Part shown: piece by piece, positions 11,566 to 20,749 of the stretch | Layout of the letters: the number at the start of each line of letters is the position of its first letter | How positions within the stretch are numbered: the stretch's first letter is position 1 | Virus record (IMG/VR): IMGVR_UViG_3300017714_000082 | Span: 1 to 31,361 of that record | Reading direction: 5' to 3' (one strand) | Length of the DNA: 31,361 nt | From: a virus | Notes under the pieces: model-generated | Told to the model about the DNA's origin: nothing | The model's input: only the letters and a program-made list of their open reading frames with translations | Database searches by the model: none | Position numbers and translations under genes: made by a program

Positions 11566-14500
11566 TCAGTATGCCTTTATTATATATTTGATTTTGTGGA
11601 AGGGTGCTAGGATAGGAACCTTCCTTTGTGGATTCATTTTTGCTTGAGGAATTGGTTTGGTTGAGTTATTCCAACTAAACGTTGCTGGATTAAGTTCAAT
11701 TTGAACGTCGCTTTGACTAAATTGTAAGTCAAATGTGGAATTAAACGTAGCAAGACCAGATCTATATGCAACTGCATCGCCATTTACATTACCATAAGTA
11801 TAATCATTTTGTGGATCTAATACAGGATCAGTACCTAACAAGTGTGCGTGAGTCAATGTTCCTGTGTAGATGGATAGATAGTTTTTAATTCTTGCTCTTC
11901 CTTCAGTTGTATCAATGACACCAGCATCTTGAGTGAATGCACCAATAGCAGAAAATCTATCAGGTGAGAATGAACCACCCTTACCATCACTATTTGCTTC
12001 AGACTGCAGATCACCAGCAGGAGTTCCCCAATAGTTACCGAAAGCAACTGTTGTACTACCAGATCCAGGCAATACATCTTCTAAAGAACCACGACCTGCT
12101 CTACTAAATTCTCTGTCTGCATCAGCATAGTTCCAGAAATTTGCATCTTCCCAGTAACCATCATCAACTGCGTCATCCTTACTATCATTTTGACCATTCC
12201 AACTTTGTGATCCGCTTGCAGCAGTACGTAGATATGCGTAAATATTCCATGGAATAACAGGATCACCATCAGGATCTTCTGGTTGACCAGTAATAAATTG
12301 GTGTTCATGTTGTGGTGGACGAACAGAAACACTAGTCACAGGACCAACATTAGCATTAACATTACCTGTAACAGTAAAGTCAACTTCAGTAGTTACTAAT
12401 TCTGTACCAAATGTTCTTGGTGTTCCTAATGTATAGAACGAAGATTCTGTTCCACTAGTCTGTCCAGCTGGTGCAATAACCTGTTCTAAGGGATCAGGGG
12501 CAGCAGAAACATCTACATCATCAAAATACCACCAACCACCAGTAGAACCAGGGAGTTCTGCACTACCACCAGCAGAAGTAACAGGAACAGATGGAGATGA
12601 TCCTTTATTAAAGTCTACTCTACCAGGTCCTACCATTCTAACATTACGATAGTCGGGTAAGTTGAAATTACCAGAGTATGTTTTTGATGCACTAATATAG
12701 GTTGCATTTCCACCATAGGTGTTACCAATTGATTCCCATAACCAAGGATACTCTGCTGCTGCTACTGAAGTTCCATCACATTCAAGGAATCCAGGGAATC
12801 TAATGTCGATATCACCATAACCAAAGTTACCATCATCTGCAATAGTTTCTCTAGGTACAGGTAATACAGTACCAATAGCATAACCATCATGCTTAGGTTG
12901 TCTATAAAAACTCTTGGCATTTGCAGGATCTGAATTAGATACTGCTTCCCATGCTTCTTCAGCAAAGAATGCATTCTTCTCGGAATACCAAACACCAAGA
13001 TATGATGGAGGAACTGGTTTTACTGCATAGTTTACAGATCTAAGTGTAAATGGCGCTGCAGTTCCAAAACTAATATCTGCTACACCATAATGAGATAGTC
13101 CTACAACTGGATCTAAATTAGCATTACCTGGTTGTTGGTAAATAATCGTTACAAATACTGGGTTATTACCAGGATCAGGACTCAATGTACGAGGTCCAGG
13201 TGCTGGTGTGTCTCCATTAAGAGAGAACAATACGTTACCGATGTTTTCGCCTGTAGCAAAATTAAACTCATTATAGGCAACTAGACTGGATGCTGATATT
13301 GTAATCGGTAAGTTGAAATTTGTCAAGCCTATGGGTCCAATCACACTCGCTCCACCAGGAGTCCTATTTAAAACTTGATTGATTGGAGTAAAAGATGGAC
13401 TAGTATCAGGACCAGTCCAATTAGTAATAGACCATGTTGGGACAAATCTATCACCAACATTAATACCCATTTTTGTTGATCCTTGACCAGGAAGCAAGGG
13501 ATTACTAATATCATTACTACCATCAAGAACTAATTCAATAATATCACCATTTTGAACTTGAATGTTACTAATAATACCAGATGATCCACCATTAACACTA
13601 ATTCTTGGATTTGCTGTAGATGTAGTGTCACCACTCCTCAAAGAAACAGGAACAAATATACCAGGAGTTAGACCAGCAACTAATGCTTTGCCACTAGATG
13701 CCGATCCAGATTGAACAGTTGATCTATAATTAACATTACCAGGAATCTGTTCGACGAGATTTTGGAAGACAAAACTATTAGGATTTTCATCAAGACCAGC
13801 ACCTGTCGTCACTATCCATCCAGAAATACCATTTCCATCACCAATAGTTACACTAAAATTCTTTGGCGAGAACTCACTTCCAGAACTAGTTCCTCTTAAT
13901 TGAACATATTGACCATTCTGAACTGTTTTATTATTGCCCCATGTACCAATAATATTAGATAAAACTTCAAAACCATCAGCATTTGTAAATGTTGTATTGA
14001 AATTAGAGACAGCAATTTCAGCACTATTATCAACAGTCATAAGTGCTTGAGTTGTCAACCCTAAAATCTGAGGTCTGTCGCTATAGACAAGAGCATTCAA
14101 CTCTTGGTTATTTAAACTACCGAAATTAGGTGCAGGATTTGGAGTGTTGATAGGAATAGCACCTGTGGTGATTTCCCATTCAGCAGAACCAGTACCAACA
14201 ACAACGTTAACATTTTTGGTATCAGATGGTGCCGAAGAAGCTCTTAGTCTAACTTGAATTCTGTCAAGGTTAGAAATAGTCTGGTTAATTGCTCTTGTCC
14301 ATGGACCCCAAGCACCATATGAACTAGTTGCTGTGAGGTATTGATTAACACGATAAGCGTAGTCATTAGGATCTAATACGTTAGATGTGACTGATAATGG
14401 TGCTTCAGTTCCAGGATCTAAACCAGTAATAGTAATAACTTCTTCACCACTACGAAGAGGATCTGGTTCTCCAGGAGTTAATCCAGTATATGCAACGCCA

Positions 14501-14748
14501 TCATCAGGAAACGCAGTTTGTGCATATGTATACATGACATCACTTTCTGCTTCATCTATATTCTGTAGAAAGAATGGATCTGGAGCAAAATCTTCTAACT
14601 TGGTTTCAATAACCCAAGTAATAGTGAGCTCACCAATATCAATAGTTACATTAGTAACTTCCGAGTAACTAGGAGGTGCCTCATACCTAAACTGGATGGA
14701 CTGACCTTCCTCAACATATAGTGGGGTAGCACTAAACTGATACGCCAT
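11566..14748 (-). CDS. Tail-collar fibre protein with N-terminal repeats, 1060 aa
   Basis: A virion adhesin or short-tail-fibre-like protein. The N-terminal half shows about four diverged beta repeats of 100-140 residues, each with a central W (W45, W191, W311, W439) and a following GL motif (110, 230, 360, 474). A tail-collar domain follows at about 647-705 (PGFLECDGTSVAAAEYPWLW to FNLPDYRNVRMVGPG). Then come HEHQF (about 814-818) and THAHLLG, resembling metal-binding HxH motifs of fibre tips. It ends in KIKYIIKAY, similar to the ends of the two other collar proteins here. It closes the adhesin block, 29 bases after the 493-aa gene. Confidence 0.85.
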   Translation of the reverse strand: MAYQFSATPLYVEEGQSIQFRYEAPPSYSEVTNVTIDIGELTITWVIETKLEDFAPDPFFLQNIDEAESDVMYTYAQTAFPDDGVAYTGLTPGEPDPLRSGEEVITITGLDPGTEAPLSVTSNVLDPNDYAYRVNQYLTATSSYGAWGPWTRAINQTISNLDRIQVRLRASSAPSDTKNVNVVVGTGSAEWEITTGAIPINTPNPAPNFGSLNNQELNALVYSDRPQILGLTTQALMTVDNSAEIAVSNFNTTFTNADGFEVLSNIIGTWGNNKTVQNGQYVQLRGTSSGSEFSPKNFSVTIGDGNGISGWIVTTGAGLDENPNSFVFQNLVEQIPGNVNYRSTVQSGSASSGKALVAGLTPGIFVPVSLRSGDTTSTANPRISVNGGSSGIISNIQVQNGDIIELVLDGSNDISNPLLPGQGSTKMGINVGDRFVPTWSITNWTGPDTSPSFTPINQVLNRTPGGASVIGPIGLTNFNLPITISASSLVAYNEFNFATGENIGNVLFSLNGDTPAPGPRTLSPDPGNNPVFVTIIYQQPGNANLDPVVGLSHYGVADISFGTAAPFTLRSVNYAVKPVPPSYLGVWYSEKNAFFAEEAWEAVSNSDPANAKSFYRQPKHDGYAIGTVLPVPRETIADDGNFGYGDIDIRFPGFLECDGTSVAAAEYPWLWESIGNTYGGNATYISASKTYSGNFNLPDYRNVRMVGPGRVDFNKGSSPSVPVTSAGGSAELPGSTGGWWYFDDVDVSAAPDPLEQVIAPAGQTSGTESSFYTLGTPRTFGTELVTTEVDFTVTGNVNANVGPVTSVSVRPPQHEHQFITGQPEDPDGDPVIPWNIYAYLRTAASGSQSWNGQNDSKDDAVDDGYWEDANFWNYADADREFSRAGRGSLEDVLPGSGSTTVAFGNYWGTPAGDLQSEANSDGKGGSFSPDRFSAIGAFTQDAGVIDTTEGRARIKNYLSIYTGTLTHAHLLGTDPVLDPQNDYTYGNVNGDAVAYRSGLATFNSTFDLQFSQSDVQIELNPATFSWNNSTKPIPQAKMNPQRKVPILAPFHKIKYIIKAY

Positions 14749-14777
14749 GCGAACTTATACTTTATCCCGTATTGTAT

Positions 14778-16259
14778 TTAGGGTGATTGTCTGACATCAT
14801 TCCAATTTGCTTCAATTAGAGGATCAGCATCGTCAAATTTAACTTTAATTGGTTTGTCCGATCTAATTTCTACAGCAACATCAATATCACCAACAATAAT
14901 AGGGTCACTCAGTACTGACTCTTGATCAGGTGCCAATACATTATCTGTTGGAACTTGATTTAGACTAGGGTCAATAGTAATAGAGTCAGGTAGTTCATCA
15001 ATATTGACATCTATAGAGTTCGATACGTTGGTAGTACCACCACCACCAGAAGCAGCTAAAGAAATTTCTACACCAAATACACCTTGTACTGTCCAAGGAA
15101 TACTTAAATTAACGTTACCTGTAATGGCACCACCACTTTGATCAGATGTTGTTCCAGGTAAACTAATATTTTGTGAAACAGTAATAAAACTTCCAGTAGT
15201 AGGATTTCTAACACTATAAACTGCTGTACCATTGACTCCACCTGTTGCATACCTATATGTCACTACAAACCCTACGCTTGCTCCATAATCTATATTAGTT
15301 GGAACATTATAACTAATTTGTGGTAATTGATTTACTACAATAGTCACAGAATCACTATCACTACCACCAGGTCCGCTGGCAGATAAAGTATATGTGGTTG
15401 TACTAGATGGAGATACAGATTTATTGCTACTAAACAATACAGCACCAATACCTTGATTAATAGTAGCAGGAGTATTAGCAGAACCTGATACTACCCAAGT
15501 TAGAGTTGTTGATTGTCCAACAATAATAGGGTTTGAAGATACACCTGTAAATTGAGCAACTACTGGTTGATATACAGTTATAGTTACAGCAGTAGTTCTG
15601 CTGGTGATACCATAATAACTCGAAACTAACGTATAAGTTGTACTATTAGTAGGAGATTTTGTTAAAGACCCACTAGACGCAACACTACCAGAACCTGTCA
15701 AAGTTTGTGATGTAGAACCACTGACAGACCATGCTAGAGTAGCATTCGCACCCGCAATTATAACATTAGGAGTTATAGTAAGAGTATTAGATGGTGTAGG
15801 ATATGAACAGGTTCCATTATCAACATCTGCGTTTGGATTATAGTTTGTAGCACGGGAATCTGTACATCCATAAACAAGTGGTGGTGGAACAAATCCAACC
15901 CAATCTATAGCAATACCCCAAGGTCCACCACCACTATTATTAGCATTAGCACTAAGAGTATATGTGCCTGGTCCATAATAATTTGTGGTAGTGACTAAAC
16001 TTTGCGTTCCAAATCCACCCATTCCCATTTCATAATTGCCATTAATATAAATTGCCCCATTATCATCCACATTAGCATAGAATTGTTGTCTGCCATAATT
16101 ATTAAAAGTGATAGTCCATGAATATGTCCTATTAGGACCAGGAGTACCAGAAGTATCTCTACCACCTACATTGTAGGTGTTCATGAAATTAGACCAATTC
16201 GGCTCATAGAATTGAGGACCGCCGTTAGCTCTACTAGTAAAATTAAAATCTTGTGTCAT
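14778..16259 (-). CDS. Modular adhesin: PA14-like head, Ig repeats, shared C-terminus, 493 aa
   Basis: Third of three tandem paralogues. Residues about 1-125 form a beta-rich head (YSWTITFNNYGRQQFYANVD, DNGAIYINGN, GTYTLSANANNSGGGPWGIA) resembling PA14 or lectin-like folds, which often bind sugars. YGCTDSRATNYNPNADVDNG then TCSYP (130-154) is a calcium-loop-type motif common in surface proteins of marine bacteria. Two Ig-like repeats follow (about 155-308), then the common C-terminal domain (309-493, from LPQISYNVPTNIDYG). The start overlaps the previous paralogue by one base (TAATG). Likely a tail-tip receptor-binding component; host ligand unknown. Confidence 0.75.
   Translation of the reverse strand: MTQDFNFTSRANGGPQFYEPNWSNFMNTYNVGGRDTSGTPGPNRTYSWTITFNNYGRQQFYANVDDNGAIYINGNYEMGMGGFGTQSLVTTTNYYGPGTYTLSANANNSGGGPWGIAIDWVGFVPPPLVYGCTDSRATNYNPNADVDNGTCSYPTPSNTLTITPNVIIAGANATLAWSVSGSTSQTLTGSGSVASSGSLTKSPTNSTTYTLVSSYYGITSRTTAVTITVYQPVVAQFTGVSSNPIIVGQSTTLTWVVSGSANTPATINQGIGAVLFSSNKSVSPSSTTTYTLSASGPGGSDSDSVTIVVNQLPQISYNVPTNIDYGASVGFVVTYRYATGGVNGTAVYSVRNPTTGSFITVSQNISLPGTTSDQSGGAITGNVNLSIPWTVQGVFGVEISLAASGGGGTTNVSNSIDVNIDELPDSITIDPSLNQVPTDNVLAPDQESVLSDPIIVGDIDVAVEIRSDKPIKVKFDDADPLIEANWNDVRQSP
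14800..14837. repeat. 38-bp exact repeat, copy 1
   Basis: Identical to 18041-18078. Both encode the same part of the C-terminal domain (DADPLIEANW) of two paralogues 3.2 kb apart, indicating recent duplication or exchange. Confidence 0.85.
15439..15463. repeat. Ig-repeat DNA element, copy 1
   Basis: Contains ACCAATACCTTGATTAAT, shared with 16917-16948 and 18668-18699 and, with one change, near 17160. It encodes the INQGIGAV core of the Ig-like repeats on the minus strand. Confidence 0.75.
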
Positions 16260-18016
16260 TAGTTAGGACGCACGTCGTACCAATTGGAGTTTATTAATGG
16301 ATCATCGTCATCAAACCTAACTTGTATTGGTTTGTTTGATTTAATTTCAACAGCAACATCAATATCACTTACAACAATGGGGTCACTGAGAACAATATCA
16401 AAATCAGGTGCTTCTACATCATCTGATGGTATTTGTTCTAAACTATTTGGTATAGTAATATTATCGGGTAATTCATCAACATTAACATTTATAGTTTCTA
16501 CTTGATTTGTAACTCCTCCCGCACCATTGGAAGACAAAGAAATATCTATAGCAAATACACCATGTAAACCATATGGAATATTAGCAACAACATTACCTGT
16601 TTTCTCTGCACCTGATTCATCCGAACTAGTTCCAGATAAAAATACATTTTGTACTTGAGTTTGGTTCGCACCAGTAGTGGAGTTTCTCATAGTATATGTA
16701 ATAGTTCCATTGACACCACCACTAGCGTATCTATATGTTACTGGAAATTGTAAAGTATCTCCATAATCTATATTAGTTGGAACATTATAACTAATTTCTG
16801 GTAGTTGATATACTGAAATTGTTACACTATCACTATCAGTACCACCAAGACCACTAGCATTAATTGTGTACGTAGTGCTGGTTGATGGCGAAACTGAAGT
16901 ATTTGATGTTAAAACAACAGCACCAATACCTTGATTAATAGATGCTGTGGTGCCACCAGCACCAGAAACAACCCAACTCAATGTAGAATTTTGTCCAACA
17001 ATTATTGAGTTAGGAGATGCGGAAATGGTAGCAATTGTTGGTGGATAAACTGTAATGCTAGCATCTGCTGTATCATTACCTGCTAATCCAATTGCAGTCA
17101 TTGTATAAGTTCTAGAACTACCAGGACTAATTGTAGTTGAACCAGAAACACCAACAGAACCAATACCTTGATTGATACTTCTTGATGTAGAGTCAGCAGT
17201 ATTCCACGACAATGTAGCAGATTGTCCAGCAATTATAGTATTAGGTGATATAGTAAATGAAGTGATCTCGGCAATTGTGACTGTGAATGATAGCGTCATG
17301 CTACCATTACCACTATTGGTTGACTGATTAACAAAACTAACTTTACTGCTGTTGTATCTGGAAGTTCCACCGCCTCCTCCACCGCCGCCATAGTTACAAT
17401 CAACACCTTGACCGCCGCCACCGCCGCCTGAAGAACCGCCGCCTCCACCGCCGCCGCCTCCGCCGTCTCCACCACCAGGAGAACCGCCACCGCCACCATT
17501 AGATAAACCAACACCACCAGATGAAAACCCACCACCAGTGCCGCCAGTGCCACCAGGACGTTGAGCACCACCACATGAGTAGGATCCACCTCCACCTCCA
17601 CCACCGCCTCCAGCGGTAACTACAATATTTCCACCCAAATAAAATACAGATGCTGCTCCCCCACCTGCTCCACAACCAGACCATCCACTAGTTCCATCAT
17701 CACCACCTTTGCCACCTTTGCCACTTCCACCAGCAATATTTCCGCCAGGACCACCAACAGCAGCACCAGTTCCACCAGGACCATTACTACCTCTAGCACC
17801 CCATCTACCAGTAAAAGATCTATTGCTATTTGATGTTGGAATAGTAAAATTACCAGATCTACCATTACCTCCACCGCCACCAGGACCACCAGAGTCAAAA
17901 CCTCCAGAACCTCCTGATCCTGCTGCAATACTTAAAGAAATATTTTGAGCACCACCAGGAATTGTTCCTGATTGGCCCCCAAATGATATGTTGTAACTAA
18001 CAGGTGATGAACTCAT
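16259..18016 (-). CDS. Modular adhesin: glycine-rich head, Ig repeats, shared C-terminus, 585 aa
   Basis: Second of three tandem paralogues. The head, about residues 12-230, is dominated by glycine runs (GGSGGFDSGGPGGGGGNGRS, then many GGGG blocks with interspersed N, S, Y), reminiscent of glycine-rich adhesins such as T-even gp38, whose variable loops set host range. Two Ig-like repeats follow (about 250-405), then the common C-terminal domain (406-585). The C-terminus DELPDNITIP and SDPIVVSDIDVAVEIKS is nearly the same as in its neighbours. It starts one base inside the previous stop (TAATG). Host-recognition role is inferred from the architecture. Confidence 0.8.
   Translation of the reverse strand: MSSSPVSYNISFGGQSGTIPGGAQNISLSIAAGSGGSGGFDSGGPGGGGGNGRSGNFTIPTSNSNRSFTGRWGARGSNGPGGTGAAVGGPGGNIAGGSGKGGKGGDDGTSGWSGCGAGGGAASVFYLGGNIVVTAGGGGGGGGGSYSCGGAQRPGGTGGTGGGFSSGGVGLSNGGGGGSPGGGDGGGGGGGGGGSSGGGGGGQGVDCNYGGGGGGGGTSRYNSSKVSFVNQSTNSGNGSMTLSFTVTIAEITSFTISPNTIIAGQSATLSWNTADSTSRSINQGIGSVGVSGSTTISPGSSRTYTMTAIGLAGNDTADASITVYPPTIATISASPNSIIVGQNSTLSWVVSGAGGTTASINQGIGAVVLTSNTSVSPSTSTTYTINASGLGGTDSDSVTISVYQLPEISYNVPTNIDYGDTLQFPVTYRYASGGVNGTITYTMRNSTTGANQTQVQNVFLSGTSSDESGAEKTGNVVANIPYGLHGVFAIDISLSSNGAGGVTNQVETINVNVDELPDNITIPNSLEQIPSDDVEAPDFDIVLSDPIVVSDIDVAVEIKSNKPIQVRFDDDDPLINSNWYDVRPN
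16917..16948. repeat. Ig-repeat DNA element, copy 2
   Basis: Identical over 32 bases to 18668-18699 in the neighbouring paralogue; the first 25 bases are also shared with 15439-15463. Confidence 0.8.
17370..17950. repeat. CCN/CCA-rich low-complexity tract encoding glycine
   Basis: The plus strand is a dense run of CCG/CCA/CCT triplets (for example CCGCCTCCACCGCCGCCG around 17441-17460), being the complement of glycine codons in the head of the 585-aa adhesin. The triplets make it prone to slippage and recombination and create long false ORFs in other frames. Confidence 0.8.
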
Positions 18017-19845
18017 TAAACGTCCCTACTTCTTACATCTTTCCAATTTGCTTCAATTAGAGGATCAGCATCGTCAAACCTAACTTGAATTGGTTTGTCT
18101 GATCTAATTTCAACAGGAATATCAATATCCGTGACAACAATGGGGTCACTGAGAACAATATCAATTTCTGGTGCTTCTACGTCATCAGATGGTGTTTGTT
18201 CTAAACTATCTGGTATAGTAATATTATCAGGTAACTCATCAATTTCAATAGTTAATGTTGGAGTAACATTTACATTAGTTGTTCCACCACATCCCTGTGC
18301 TGATAAACTATATGAAATAAACTCAGGTCCAAAATCAGTATATACAATGGATGAATTAAATGTTTCAGTTTTTTGTGTAATATTTTTGTCACTATCATTG
18401 CCTGCCAAGTCAAATACAACATTAGCAACACTACCATCAGTATAAGTCATCAATGCTGTTACTTGAACAGTTGGTGCTGCAGCATATGTAATATCTACAT
18501 TAAATTGTTCCCCATAATCTATATTAGCTGGGAAATTGGCACTAATTTGAGGTATTTGACAAACATTAGCTGTTACACTAGCAGTATCAGTACCTCCAGG
18601 ACCACTAGCAATAATAGTATATGTAGTTGATGTAGATGGACTAACAGGAGTATTTGATGTCAGTAGTACAGCACCAATACCTTGATTAATAGATGCTGTA
18701 TCAGCATCACCACTAACAACCCAAGACAAAGTTGGAGTTTGACCGACTGTAATTGGGTTAGGATTAATAAAAATAGTAGCAACTGTCGGTTCATAAACAG
18801 TTAGATCTACACTTTTTGTAGTTGTAGATCCTAATGCACCACCGAAATTTTTTGCAGTTATAGTGTAAGTACGTGATACACTCGGATTAACTACTACACT
18901 ACCATTTAATCCAAGTGGTAAAACATTACCAATTCCATTATTAATTGATAGAAAATCAACATTAACACCAGTAACATCCCAACTTAACGTGGCGGAACCA
19001 GGGTCAATATAGTTATTAGGAGTAATTGTAAACGTAACTGTTGGTGGAGGTGGAGGTAATACAGTAACAGTGACTTGTCGTGTCGTAGTACCAGCAGGAC
19101 CAACAACAGTTAAAGTATAATTTGTTGATGATGTTGGATTAACAGCAATAGTACCTGATGGATCAGAAACTACTCCTACATCTGGTAATATATTTGCTGA
19201 TGTAGTGTCTCCAAATACAATCCACGATAATACTGCAGTTCCATTATATGGAATAGTAACACCACTTTGCTCATTAAAGTTAGTCTGATGATTGGGATCT
19301 GTAGAGAATGATGCCGATGGAGGAAAATCAACTGCCTGATCTGCAGACCATCTTTCACCTTGATCACTCTCTTCATAAACAACATTAATACCTTCTGCTG
19401 CACATCGTTCAATAAAATAGTTGTACGACGCTATTACAGTAGATTTTGTCATCGAACCCGAAACGTCTAGCCACACGGATACATAAGAACCTGGTGGTTG
19501 ACTTCCTAGATTACAAATAGCAAACCAATCTGATCTTGAAGCAACGTTGCCGTTATCTCTAGCAACTGTAACAGTATGAGTTAATGAGTCATTAATATAA
19601 CTGGTTGGTCTATTAAGTTGATTCTGCGATCGTCCTGGTTGTAGTAACCAAAACTCTCTACCAGTACCACTATTGTTGGGATATAAATCTCTAAATCTGG
19701 TCCAATCGTTAGCAATCGCCTGTGCGCTGCTACTTACACTTTGTGGATAAGGTGCTGGTGGTGGAAAACTATTATAATTATTTCTTGCCTGACTACCAAC
19801 CGATTCGTCAATAATTGATATACATTGTGTCCTTGGAATTACCAT
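18016..19845 (-). CDS. Modular adhesin: vWA-like head, Ig repeats, shared C-terminus, 609 aa
   Basis: First of three tandem paralogues. Near residues 122-158, VSVWLDVSGSMTKS followed by a helix and GINVVYEES gives the beta-alpha-beta start of a von Willebrand A domain, with MIDAS residues Asp127, Ser129 and Ser131 that would hold a metal ion for ligand contact. The rest of a normal vWA fold is not evident, so it may be reduced. Three Ig-like repeats span about 176-425, then the common C-terminal domain (426-609). A perfect AGGAGG lies seven bases before the ATG, suggesting high expression. Likely part of the tail adhesion apparatus. Confidence 0.75.
   Translation of the reverse strand: MVIPRTQCISIIDESVGSQARNNYNSFPPPAPYPQSVSSSAQAIANDWTRFRDLYPNNSGTGREFWLLQPGRSQNQLNRPTSYINDSLTHTVTVARDNGNVASRSDWFAICNLGSQPPGSYVSVWLDVSGSMTKSTVIASYNYFIERCAAEGINVVYEESDQGERWSADQAVDFPPSASFSTDPNHQTNFNEQSGVTIPYNGTAVLSWIVFGDTTSANILPDVGVVSDPSGTIAVNPTSSTNYTLTVVGPAGTTTRQVTVTVLPPPPPTVTFTITPNNYIDPGSATLSWDVTGVNVDFLSINNGIGNVLPLGLNGSVVVNPSVSRTYTITAKNFGGALGSTTTKSVDLTVYEPTVATIFINPNPITVGQTPTLSWVVSGDADTASINQGIGAVLLTSNTPVSPSTSTTYTIIASGPGGTDTASVTANVCQIPQISANFPANIDYGEQFNVDITYAAAPTVQVTALMTYTDGSVANVVFDLAGNDSDKNITQKTETFNSSIVYTDFGPEFISYSLSAQGCGGTTNVNVTPTLTIEIDELPDNITIPDSLEQTPSDDVEAPEIDIVLSDPIVVTDIDIPVEIRSDKPIQVRFDDADPLIEANWKDVRSRDV
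18041..18078. repeat. 38-bp exact repeat, copy 2
   Basis: Identical to 14800-14837; lies in the C-terminal domain of the 609-aa adhesin. Confidence 0.85.
18668..18699. repeat. Ig-repeat DNA element, copy 3
   Basis: Identical over 32 bases to 16917-16948; encodes the conserved ASINQGIGAV of the last Ig-like repeat in the 609-aa adhesin. Confidence 0.8.
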
Positions 19846-19852
19846 ATCTCAA

Positions 19853-19858
19853 CCTCCT
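19853..19858 (-). promoter_or_regulatory. Perfect Shine-Dalgarno (AGGAGG) for the 609-aa adhesin
   Basis: AGGAGG is spaced seven bases from the ATG at 19845 and overlaps the upstream gene's TGA (19858-19860). It is much stronger than most sites in the window, so the first adhesin of the trio should be well translated while the other two rely on TAATG coupling. Confidence 0.8.
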
Positions 19859-20748
19859 CAAATTTTAATAATGTAACTAACAATAATGAATGGAGTAACC
19901 ACATCATCCAACTTAGTGATTCTTTCTGTGGAAATATTTAATACAGTATTCACATTATCAGCAGGGATTGAAAATACAGTATGCTGATATTGAAAATTTT
20001 GAGTGTAAAGTGTTGGTTTGGCAATTTTATGTGTGTGCGATGATAATGCCGACGTATTTGGATTTGAAACGTCTAGAACATTACCAGAACCTGAGTTACC
20101 AATATCTTGTCCATCATCTTTACCATCACCACCAACAATATGAGATGTAGTATAGTTTAGATATCCTACATCAGCATCATGAGCATGTCCTTGAAAGTTT
20201 TCGATATCAAGGAATTGTTCTGTTGATGTAGTTTCAAATTGATATTTGGGACTAGATTTAAAATCATAATTAGTTGAAACAGGAACTCCTTCAAAACTAC
20301 CAATAAAGTCACATGTTAGTTGAGTTCCTTCATTACAAATAACTTCTGCTGCTGGTCCTACTCTATATTCATCTGTATCACCAACAGTTGTTGAAAGATA
20401 ATCACCAACACTTCTGCTAGGAATAATAACTTTTGATCCTAAGTCAGGTAATTGAAATTGTCCTAGATCTCCAGTTTCTTCATCTGGTTCTCTAAGAGTA
20501 ACATTTAGTTTTTTAAATTTAGATTCACTACCTACACCTAATACCTTACTTAAGGCAAGATATTTTTGAGCATTTTGAATTGACCCATCACACTTCAAAA
20601 ATCCTGCGGGAATAATTTCCTGAAACGATGTAAAATTTGGATCATTTACACTACCAAGTGACGATGTTGCATGAGTTTGGATAGATCCAATAAATCCACC
20701 AAAATGTGCTTTAATTTGAGAGTAGTTATTATTGGTATTAAATGCCAT
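19858..20748 (-). CDS. Tail-collar domain protein, 296 aa
   Basis: A fibre or collar protein of the virion. The collar domain is split: PAGFLKCDGSIQNAQKYLAL (47-66) then FQLPDLGSKVIIPSRSVGDY (98-117). HAHD and later SSHTHKI are HxH-type motifs like those that bind metal along fibre tips. It ends VTPFIIVSYIIKI, matching the ending of the 1060-aa protein. The segment IPAGFLKCDG is diagnostic for the family. It starts one base after the 564-aa gene's stop, so the two are co-translated. Related to T4 gp12-like short tail fibres by domain only; the exact counterpart is unclear. Confidence 0.8.
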   Translation of the reverse strand: MAFNTNNNYSQIKAHFGGFIGSIQTHATSSLGSVNDPNFTSFQEIIPAGFLKCDGSIQNAQKYLALSKVLGVGSESKFKKLNVTLREPDEETGDLGQFQLPDLGSKVIIPSRSVGDYLSTTVGDTDEYRVGPAAEVICNEGTQLTCDFIGSFEGVPVSTNYDFKSSPKYQFETTSTEQFLDIENFQGHAHDADVGYLNYTTSHIVGGDGKDDGQDIGNSGSGNVLDVSNPNTSALSSHTHKIAKPTLYTQNFQYQHTVFSIPADNVNTVLNISTERITKLDDVVTPFIIVSYIIKI

Positions 20749-20749
20749 T

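Noticed and set aside
17296-17948. Several long ORFs in other frames over the glycine-rich tract, on both strands
   Set aside because: They are products of GGN/CCN triplet bias; only the frame with Ig repeats and the shared C-terminus is a sensible protein.
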